Below, one piece after another: positions 63,021 through 64,000 of a stretch of DNA of 64,000 nt (positions are counted from its first letter, which is position 1; the number at the start of each line of letters is the position of its first letter). The DNA comes from Corythucha ciliata (lineage: Eukaryota; Arthropoda; Insecta; Hemiptera; Tingidae), in NCBI GenBank assembly GCA_038030265.1, contig CM075938.1, forward strand, positions 11,385,009 to 11,449,008, in the 5' to 3' direction. The notes under the pieces were generated by a model. The model did not search any database and was not told the origin of the DNA. It worked only from the letters and a program-made list of their open reading frames with translations. The translations under genes and the position numbers were made by a program.

Positions 63021-63162
63021 TCTGCCTGCAGACTATCCATCAGAGCCCAGCCTAGAAGATATGGAACTCATCGCAGCGTCAGCCTCCGCCTCCAATGGAC
63101 TGACCGACAAAGCAATTCTGGTGGCGGCCCTTCTGTCCTGCTCGGTGTTTCTCGCCGTTTAA
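16806..63162 (+). CDS. Klingon/lachesin-like Ig-FN3 GPI-anchored adhesion protein, 3' part (six exons)
   Basis: Six exons at 16806-16956, 29459-29556, 47208-47382, 47838-47965, 48384-48585 and 63032-63162 join in one frame (intron phases 1, 0, 1, 0, 1) to give 294 residues and a TAA stop. Domain order in the visible part is: second half of an Ig domain (residues 1-51), a full Ig domain (52-142, Cys74/Cys125, Trp86), one FN3 domain (about 143-251), a short stalk and a GPI signal (tail 279-294). All introns are GT-AG. Three Ig domains plus one FN3 and a GPI anchor is the layout of Drosophila Klingon and its relatives, homophilic or heterophilic adhesion proteins on the surface of neurons. The paralogue cannot be fixed because the first Ig domain and a half and the signal peptide are missing, so no symbol is given. 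Codon choice is mixed and GC-richer than the introns. No promoter is in view. Confidence 0.9.
17400..17600 (+). repeat. Family C repeats, forward
   Basis: Units like AAATTGGTATTGAGAGGGCT and CGAAACTTTGTTTTTGGAAG. 16957-17400 before it and 17600-17810 after it show no feature except an 11-nt G run at 17691. Confidence 0.55.
17810..18480 (-). repeat. Family A repeat block, reverse
   Basis: Units such as GTGAATTTGCGCTTTTTCTC and GCGAATTAGTTTTTTTTT. C11 run at 18062. Confidence 0.7.
18484..18690. mobile_element. Small inverted-repeat (MITE-like) element
   Basis: A perfect 17-bp terminal inverted repeat (AACGTGGATAACGTTTT at 18484-18500 and its complement at 18674-18690) bounds 207 bp of GC-richer sequence including a GGAGG-rich purine stretch. 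It is sharply inserted within a reverse family A block. No coding capacity; no obvious target-site duplication. Confidence 0.65.
18700..20920 (-). repeat. Family A repeat block, reverse, with punctuation units
   Basis: A long block of reverse units with one minor break around 19740-19900. Punctuation units of the CCTTCAGAAACCGC type occur near 18825, 19335, 20335 and 20550, and of the CCCTAAGAGCAGCGC type near 19022, 20765 and 20835. A GTTT microsatellite lies at 19555-19582. Confidence 0.7.
19555..19582 (+). repeat. (GTTT)n microsatellite
   Basis: Six or so GTTT units followed by a T run. Confidence 0.85.
20920..21270. other. Unique segment with a GGGGCGTAGCCAG motif
   Basis: The motif at 21157-21169 recurs in inverse form at 57610-57621 and resembles the ends of several non-autonomous DNA transposons seen in invertebrates. 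No partner end was found here. Confidence 0.35.
21270..21645 (+). repeat. Family G repeats (about 20-24 bp)
   Basis: Copies of AAACTGTCAATTTTGTCCTA with variants at about 20-40 bp spacing; roughly a dozen are visible. Confidence 0.7.
21645..21930 (+). repeat. Family C repeats, forward
   Basis: Units such as CAAACCCGTGAAGTTGATTC and CGAAAATTGGGTTTTGAGGA. Confidence 0.5.
22000..25070. other. Unique island without a gene
   Basis: Almost free of families A-G. Has G runs at 22744, 23994 and 24143, a C13 run at 24981, short CT runs near 23352-23372 and A/T homopolymers. Open frames up to 129 codons (22078-22467) carry no domain or splice-bounded coding pattern. Confidence 0.5.
25080..28000 (+). 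repeat. Family A repeat block, forward (longest, 2.9 kb)
   Basis: Continuous forward units (GGCTAAAATTGAGAAAA, CGCTAATTCGCGG). A second pattern of about 80-100 bp recurs at 26155-26960 (ATCGGTCATTCACGGATTAA, then AAGACAAAxTACGCTAAT), so part of the block is a higher-order repeat. Punctuation units occur near 25575 (GTGCTGTTCTTAGGGCAAG), 25870 and 27612. Confidence 0.8.
28031..28152. repeat. Inverted-repeat segment
   Basis: TCCCCTAGTGGGCGGGGCC near 28034-28052 is complementary to GGCCACGCCTACTAGGGG at 28133-28150 with few mismatches, bounding about 120 bp of AT-rich sequence. A small transposon or hairpin. Confidence 0.5.
28240..28450 (+). repeat. Family A repeats, forward
   Basis: About seven units continuing the block that was interrupted at 28000, with a punctuation unit (TTTCCTAGAGGCAATCTTGT) at 28407-28426. 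Confidence 0.7.
28555..28645. mobile_element. Probable diverged relative of the 51575-51720 element
   Basis: ACAGAACGTGAACTGGCCAC (28560-28579) and GTGAGCGGACCAGTCTGCG (28625-28643) match the order and spacing of ACAGAACGCGAACTGCCGC and GTGAGCGGACTAGTCCGCG in the element at 51575. The middle is not clearly alignable. Confidence 0.45.
29459..29556 (+). CDS. Exon: first half of the last Ig domain
   Basis: Enters after a T-rich tract and CAG, in phase 1. The split codon becomes Tyr, giving the domain boundary LYPPEIEVE typical of adjacent Ig domains in this family. It carries the B-strand cysteine in QLVCIVHGEPAPN (Cys74), 32 codons, and ends in phase 0 at a GTGAGT donor. The intron that follows is 17,651 bp, the longest in the window, and holds the 3-kb 17-bp satellite and the LINE remnant. 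Confidence 0.9.
29557..31330. other. Unique intron sequence after the second exon
   Basis: No family A-G blocks and no further exon found. Contains runs G10 (29855) and C12 (30918), a duplicated TTGTAATCTCACGCC at about 31169 and 31198, and a perfect hairpin at 31283-31302. Open frames (for example 30178-30459) are Lys/Glu- or Ser-rich low-complexity translations. Confidence 0.5.
31283..31302. repeat. Perfect 9-bp hairpin
   Basis: TTGGTAGTT-CT-AACTACCAA, loop of two bases. No function can be assigned. Confidence 0.7.
31330..31690 (-). repeat. Family C repeats, reverse
   Basis: Units such as CATTTCGGGAATTTCGGACT and CTAAAAAATTAATTTCAC with CGCTGAAAAA linkers, about 10 copies. Confidence 0.55.
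31900..34855 (+). repeat. Family E 17-bp minisatellite, main array (about 3 kb)
   Basis: Head-to-tail units AACCACAGCAAAGGTCC with common variants (AAGGCCC, AGAGGTCC, AAAGTTCC, CGAAGGTC); the length fits about 170 units. The first 600 bp is more degenerate and the stretch 33060-33840 is the most regular. The unit has no stop codon in any frame on either strand and 17 is not a multiple of 3, so each frame reads a 17-residue repeat (minus strand VVGPLLWLDLCCGWTFA, plus strand Gln/Ser/Lys-rich) over hundreds of codons. These are not proteins. Higher-order patterns recur: a segment with CACAGAACATCTTCAACCAC at about 32785, 33945, 34265 and 34377, and AGAGGTCCAACTACAG with AAAGGGCCAACCACAGCG several times. 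Confidence 0.95.
35060..36680 (+). repeat. Family D repeat block
   Basis: Units of about 30-40 bp combining GGGCGCGAATGGTCAGTTTG and CCATTTTTA, for example around 35110, 35500, 35700, 36030 and 36500; about 45 degenerate copies. 34855-35060 before it is unique. Open frames within the block are repeat-derived. Confidence 0.8.
36680..38170. other. Unique island, becoming GC-rich toward the LINE
   Basis: No gene recognised. From about 37900 the sequence is GC-richer and may be the 3' untranslated part of the adjacent minus-strand retrotransposon, but I see no terminal tail that proves it. Confidence 0.4.
38170..39845 (-). mobile_element. Decayed, 5'-truncated non-LTR (LINE) retrotransposon, R1/Jockey-like
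   Basis: Read on the minus strand, conserved pieces of an ORF2-type protein appear in order but in different frames. They are: reverse-transcriptase motif A (MYDIKGAFDTV, 39650-39685); TQGSP near 39500; then, after a frameshift, LLWALHIDPLLHLL; the catalytic box as stop-VDDLAVII (39413 downward), where the usual aromatic residue before V/A-DD is replaced by a TAA; a thumb-like stretch with IQIICGVPPIDLDLDHVV (about 38830-38880); and a C-terminal zinc-binding piece with GHSAFNFQLHFFRRRES and PVKETAAHVLWNC (about 38470-38560). Endonuclease and N-terminal RT regions are absent. Several frameshifts make it non-functional. The clade (R1, LOA or Tad-like) is not resolved. It lies antisense in the intron 29557-47207. 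Confidence 0.85.
39970..40486. mobile_element. Long terminal-inverted-repeat (foldback) element
   Basis: Inverted repeats of about 130-140 bp at 39970-40110 and 40345-40486. Both ends start GTTGAGGTGCGTCAAAAACG, continue with GCTGCTCGCCATCTTCAGCG, and share GTGTGGTATTGGTGTT and CGTAAACCCTCC further in. The centre (about 235 bp) contains TTTTTTGGCCTCATGTGAGA and other AT-rich sequence and has no coding capacity. It lies about 125 bp beyond the truncated 5' end of the LINE. Confidence 0.8.
40570..43560. other. Unique island without a gene
   Basis: Starts after two C-type units (40490-40560). It has a few G-like units near 40960-41060 and low-complexity Ser/Phe/Pro translations (41737-42081). 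A CT-rich run lies at 42290-42306. No exon of the adhesion gene found. Confidence 0.45.
43740..45220 (+). repeat. Family C repeat block, forward (largest)
   Basis: Units of about 30 bp: CCACGAAATTTGGGTTTTGA followed by AAGxGCCAAA, about 40 degenerate copies. It is interrupted by a tRNA-like sequence (44554-44637) and a C12 run at 44765. 45220-45380 after it is unique. Confidence 0.75.
44554..44637 (+). pseudogene. tRNA-Cys-like pseudogene or SINE head
   Basis: A-box-like TAGCGTAATTGG (44561-44572) and a perfect B box GGTTCAAATCC (44605-44615). The anticodon loop CTGCAAA (44585-44591) would give GCA (Cys). The 3' half is tRNA-like (TCCCACCGGAGAGA) and a T7 run follows (44631). The 5' acceptor strand does not pair and the anticodon stem is broken, so it is not a functional tRNA. 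It may be a SINE relic. Confidence 0.55.
45380..46890 (+). repeat. Family A repeat block, forward
   Basis: About 50 units; the cleanest copies are at 45893-45945 and 46050-46130. A duplicated non-unit stretch AAGACGATAAAATAAAA occurs at 45959-45975 and 46140-46156. Punctuation units occur near 46248 and 46410. Confidence 0.8.
47208..47382 (+). CDS. Exon: second half of the last Ig domain
   Basis: Follows TTTTATGTTCCAG. It begins VVWYQD, with the conserved C-strand Trp86, and carries the F-strand motif SDFGNYSC (Cys125, with an N-glycosylation sequon N122-Y-S) and the G strand ENSLGRAKKYMELS. It has 58 codons plus one base and ends at GTAAGG. The Ig domain is thus split between two exons by a phase-0 intron just before the C-strand tryptophan. 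Translation runs open far into both flanking introns, which is chance. Confidence 0.92.
47838..47965 (+). CDS. Exon: first half of the FN3 domain
   Basis: Acceptor TTTCCAG. The split codon is Gly and the exon then reads RPSPASF, the usual Ig-to-FN3 linker of this family. FN3 features are NLTW (conserved Trp165, sequon N162) and the C strand EVRLLYRKIM. It has 42 full codons and ends in phase 0 at GTAAGT. The preceding intron is only 455 bp. Confidence 0.9.
48384..48585 (+). CDS. Exon: second half of the FN3 domain
   Basis: Acceptor TGTGTGTTTCCAG. It reads through a sequon (N186-D-T), KWHEVIL, SYNIRGLEAASVFEAIAQAK and GWNEVSDLYQFYTRG, which are the E, F and G strands of an FN3 fold. It has 67 codons plus one base; the donor is GTGAGG. 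The preceding intron is 418 bp; the next is 14,446 bp and starts with a tract of T's at 48616-48631. Confidence 0.9.
48780..49830 (-). repeat. Family B repeat block, reverse
   Basis: Units such as CCCGAAACTGGCAATTTTG and CCAAAACTTGCAATTTTGCT. GC-rich punctuation occurs near 49130 (GTCTGTTGGAGTCGGCTAGC) and 49565 (AAGCCGGGCTAGCCTGAGG). A family A variant patch (GCGCTGTTCTTGGAGCAAG) is at 48739-48757. 48586-48780 holds only the poly-T tract. Confidence 0.7.
49870..50060 (+). repeat. Degraded family E fragment
   Basis: Units TCTAACCACAGCAAAGCTCC and variants; about 10 copies with indels. Confidence 0.7.
50060..50790 (+). repeat. Family D repeat block
   Basis: Units as in 35060-36680: AGGCGCGAATAGTCAAGTTT and CCATTTTTAxGGC. 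G runs at 50236 (12) and 50771 (10) lie inside it. Confidence 0.75.
51076..51130 (+). repeat. A55 homopolymer
   Basis: Fifty-five consecutive A residues after TTCAGTACTGCTG, far longer than any other homopolymer here. It looks like the tail of a recent retroposed sequence on the plus strand, whose body may be the non-repetitive stretch 50930-51075. That body was not recognised. Confidence 0.8.
51150..51280 (+). repeat. Family A repeats, forward
   Basis: About four units, for example CGATTCGTGGCTAAAAATAA. Confidence 0.6.
51379..51508. mobile_element. MITE-like element with about 47-bp inverted repeats
   Basis: TTTTCCATTTACATAAAATT with CCGCTCTGGAGCCGAGCATT and TCCACCC (51379-51424) is mirrored by GGGTGGAAATGGTCGG and TTCGAGCGGAATTTTAGGGA with AATGGAAAA (51463-51508). 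No coding capacity. A related single end is at 54950-54985. Confidence 0.75.
51575..51720. mobile_element. MITE-like element with about 40-bp inverted repeats
   Basis: AGGCCCCGCAACACAGAACG and CGAACTGCCGCGCGG at the left are mirrored at the right by GTGGTAGTTCGCGTTCTGTG and TGGCAAGGCCT. It is 146 bp long. The flanks are ..GTTAA and TAAAA.., so a short TA-rich target duplication is possible but not certain. Confidence 0.8.
51840..51960 (-). repeat. Family B fragment, reverse
   Basis: Three or four units (GACCCGACAGTTGCAATTTT and similar). Confidence 0.5.
52034..52425 (+). repeat. Direct duplication with a tRNA-A-box-like head
   Basis: The segment with AGGACCGAGTAGCTCAGGTA and GCTGAA is present at about 52034-52083 and 52380-52425, 343 bp apart. 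Each copy is followed by GAGACC-type sequence. A B-box-like GGCTCAATTCC (52368-52378) lies before the second copy, in the wrong order for a tRNA. Confidence 0.6.
52425..52590. repeat. GAGACC/GGTCTC hexamer cluster
   Basis: About a dozen degenerate copies of GAGACC or its complement in both orientations, able to form hairpins. Related clusters lie at 54637-54690 and 57225-57310. Confidence 0.7.
52600..53000. other. Unique segment with G/C homopolymers
   Basis: G11 at 52701 and C12 at 52804; no gene or repeat unit seen. Confidence 0.4.
53000..53250 (-). repeat. Family A repeats, reverse
   Basis: About eight units, such as GCGAATTAGCACTTTTTTAT; a punctuation unit (GTCTTCAGAAACCATG) lies at 53034-53049. 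53250-53640 after it is unique with a G11 run at 53387. Confidence 0.65.
53640..54075 (-). repeat. Family E 17-bp minisatellite, inverted
   Basis: Units GCTGTGGTTGGACCTTT, the complement of the main array. About 20 degenerate copies to 53910, then diverged. The plus-strand open frames here are satellite translations. Confidence 0.85.
54573..54588 (-). mobile_element. hAT-like transposon end (single)
   Basis: AGGTTGAGAACCGCTG is the complement of the CAGxGGTTCTCAACC end known from hAT/Charlie-type elements. The partner end was not found nearby. Confidence 0.45.
54950..54985 (+). mobile_element. Single end related to the 51379 element
   Basis: GTTTTCCATTTACCGGGAAT followed by TTCGCGCTGCGAGAG matches the 51379 terminus in order and spacing. 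Confidence 0.45.
55680..56990 (-). repeat. Family A repeat block, reverse, with punctuation units
   Basis: About 40 reverse units (GCGAATTAGCGATTTATCTC, CCGTTAATTAGCCACTTATC). Punctuation units of the ACGAAGTTGTCTCAAGAAAC type occur at about 55847, 56108, 56450 and 56672, that is, every 220-340 bp. Confidence 0.8.
57225..57310. repeat. GAGACC/GGTCTC hexamer cluster
   Basis: Copies of ACCGATACCGATACC and CGAGACCGAGACCACTC then GTATCGGTCTCGGTCTCG; able to form a hairpin. It directly precedes the left inverted repeat at 57318. Confidence 0.7.
57318..60037. repeat. 2.7-kb segment bounded by inverted repeats of about 100 bp
   Basis: Left arm 57318-57412 and right arm 59944-60037 align throughout in inverse orientation. 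They share TCAGGTGTTTTTT, GTTCAGAGAAGCAAAATCT, AAAAATTGG, TTTTTAGTTGTGT, and TTTTAGGGC with CAAAAACCG. The inside is unique, with no transposase-like frame; it holds an inverted repeat at 57533-57604, a TAATTAATTA-rich stretch (58010-58040) and C runs at 58175 and 58691. It could be a large non-autonomous transposon or two independent repeat copies. Confidence 0.6.
57533..57604. repeat. Hairpin inverted repeat
   Basis: AGAGGTAGGGCAGCTGCC (57533-57550) is mirrored by GGGCAGCTGCTGCCTACCTC (57584-57603) with a one-unit (CTG) slip; the loop is about 33 bp. Both arms contain CAGCTG. Confidence 0.65.
60180..60880 (+). repeat. Family F repeats
   Basis: Units of about 25-35 bp: GTAAAATCGTCAGTTTT or GGGTGAAATCGTCAG with GGGG or TTTGGCGT linkers; about 22 copies. 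G12 run at 60586. 60880-61290 after it holds a few B-like units and is otherwise unique. Confidence 0.7.
61290..62350 (+). repeat. Family A repeat block, forward
   Basis: About 30 units, with punctuation units near 61390 and 62012 (GTGCTGTTCTTGGGGCAA) and 62150 (GGTTTCCGGAGGCAACTTTG). Confidence 0.75.
62395..62477 (+). pseudogene. tRNA-like pseudogene (anticodon position CGA)
   Basis: A box TAGCTCAGTTGG (62404-62415), B box GGTTCGAGTCC (62449-62459) and a T6 run (62474-62479). The acceptor strands CTCCCTGG and CTGGGGAG pair over 8 bp; the D stem GCTC/GAGC is perfect. In the anticodon arm the loop is CGCGAAA, so positions 34-36 read CGA (Ser), but U33 is replaced by G, the variable loop has only 5 nt instead of a Ser-type long arm, and the T stem has a G-G mismatch. 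Probably a tRNA pseudogene or SINE head. Confidence 0.6.
62977..63021 (+). repeat. (ATT)n microsatellite at a splice acceptor
   Basis: About 15 TTA/ATT units ending 10 bp before the AG of the last exon. It replaces the usual pyrimidine-rich tract. Confidence 0.9.
63032..63162 (+). CDS. Last exon: stalk, GPI-attachment signal and stop
   Basis: Acceptor CTGCCTGCAG directly after an ATT microsatellite. The split codon becomes Asp. The 43 residues are an acidic stalk (YPSEPSLEDMEL), a small-residue stretch ASASASNG fit for an omega site, a short polar spacer (LTDK) and a hydrophobic end AILVAALLSCSVFLAV running to the stop. No charged cytoplasmic tail follows, so this is a GPI signal and not a transmembrane anchor. 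The protein should sit on the outer leaflet of the plasma membrane. Confidence 0.88.
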
Positions 63163-63500
63163 ATATTGTACCCGCAGAAAAGAGAGCGTAAATAACGCGT
63201 AACGGAGAGAATCCCCAGAAGAAAAAAGGAACAGGTGGATCCTGATATTTTTTTTCTCTCAATATTTATTATTTTTTTCTTCCCTAAAGTCCACTTGATA
63301 AACCTCGAAGGAAACCCCCTCCCATGCATCTTTCTCTCTGTGAGTACGCAATGGGTGTATAGTTACGTCCGTATTTTTCATTCATATTACTATTTTTTGA
63401 TGAGTTCCTTCTTCGCTATTCAAAACATTAATTTTAACATTGCATTCTACTGTAAAAATTATACCTTAAAAGCCCCTGTGGATTGTAAATAATAATAATA

Positions 63501-63643
63501 AGGGCCGCTTTATCAATTGTCGATTAAGGAATTTAAAGAACTGATTTAGACAAATCACCTGCGAACCATGACGAAATATTTGATCATGAAACAGATGAAG
63601 TTTTTAGTCAGCTCTTTAATCAACAATTGATAAAGCGGGCCCT
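63501..63643. mobile_element. MITE-like element in the 3' flank or UTR
   Basis: AGGGCCGCTTTATCAATTGT and CGATTAA at the left are mirrored by TTAATCAACAATTGATAAAG and CGGGCCCT at the right, differing by one inserted C and a G/A change. It is 143 bp long with no coding capacity. It lies 338 bp after the stop codon and before the AATAAA cluster. Confidence 0.8.
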
Positions 63644-63813
63644 AAAAATTTTAAAAATGTGAACTAGAGTTTTGGAAAAGTAGTTTTTCGTTAATTAAAG
63701 ACGAAACGTTGTCGTGGAGGCGGAGCTTACAGAAATGAGAGACGTCCATTGAATCGATACCTTTTTATTGTAGCGCTATTCGTTTCTCAATGTGTAATTT
63801 TTGTTTTAAAAAA

Positions 63814-63926
63814 AATAAATAAATGTGCCCTTCACTTCTCAGACTGTCCTGTTTCACAAATCAAAAATTCACTTTGTGAACAATTTTGTGAACGATTTTT
63901 TAATAAAAAAAAGTCTTGTAAATAAA
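63814..63926 (+). promoter_or_regulatory. Candidate polyadenylation signals
   Basis: AATAAA occurs at 63814-63819, overlapping at 63818-63823, again at 63902-63907 and at 63921-63926. The cluster lies 650-765 bp after the stop codon and is followed by T-rich sequence. Which one is used cannot be told. Confidence 0.45.
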
Positions 63927-64000
63927 AATTGAGAATTTGTTTCGCCATTTTTATCGATTTTTTGTTCCAGTTTATGGTGAAAAAATTTAGATGTGAATAT

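Larger units (their letters stand above)
63163..63930 (+). other. 3' untranslated region / downstream flank
   Basis: AT-rich, no open frame with any recognisable content. It contains a 143-bp inverted-repeat element (63501-63643) and several AATAAA hexamers near its end. The real cleavage site is not visible, so the 3' limit is inferred from those signals. Confidence 0.5.

Overview
This looks like an intron-rich stretch of an arthropod nuclear genome. A crustacean or another non-insect arthropod is possible, but the species cannot be fixed from the sequence. The only host gene I can support is the 3' part of a plus-strand gene for a GPI-anchored immunoglobulin/fibronectin-III cell-adhesion protein of the Klingon/lachesin-like type. 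Six exons (16806-16956, 29459-29556, 47208-47382, 47838-47965, 48384-48585, 63032-63162) join in frame to 294 codons plus a stop. They give the second half of one Ig domain, a complete Ig domain, one FN3 domain and a C-terminal GPI-attachment signal. Upstream exons are not visible and should lie before the window. Exons make up about 1.4 % of the sequence.

The rest is intron and 3' flank. Three introns are 12-18 kb and two are just over 400 bp. The large introns are a mosaic of (i) blocks of degenerate short-unit repeats, here called A to G, (ii) unique islands, in which all the exons lie, and (iii) mobile-element remnants. Family A (unit about 30 bp) is the commonest: blocks lie at 1-1170, 4640-5290, 7880-8900, 12050-13330, 17810-20920, 25080-28450, 45380-46890, 55680-56990 and 61290-62350, in either orientation. 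Family B fills 1370-2750, 6700-7690 and 48780-49830. Family C fills 5510-6480 and 43740-45220, with smaller blocks elsewhere. Family D fills 35060-36680 and 50060-50790. Family E is a 17-bp minisatellite with a 3-kb array at 31900-34855 and smaller arrays at 13500-14345, 49870-50060 and 53640-54075. Very long open frames over family E are translated satellite, not genes.

Mobile elements include a decayed, 5'-truncated non-LTR retrotransposon on the minus strand (38170-39845), several small inverted-repeat (MITE-like) elements (18484-18690, 39970-40486, 51379-51508, 51575-51720, 63501-63643), a 2.7-kb segment bounded by inverted repeats of about 100 bp (57318-60037), and two tRNA-like pseudogenes (44554-44637, 62395-62477).

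The most unusual signals are these: the 17-bp satellite carries a Runt/RUNX-type AACCACA core in most units; families A, B and E are periodically punctuated by longer non-unit segments, and A, B and D share a unit layout; and at least 28 G or C homopolymers of 10-14 nt occur in otherwise AT-rich DNA.
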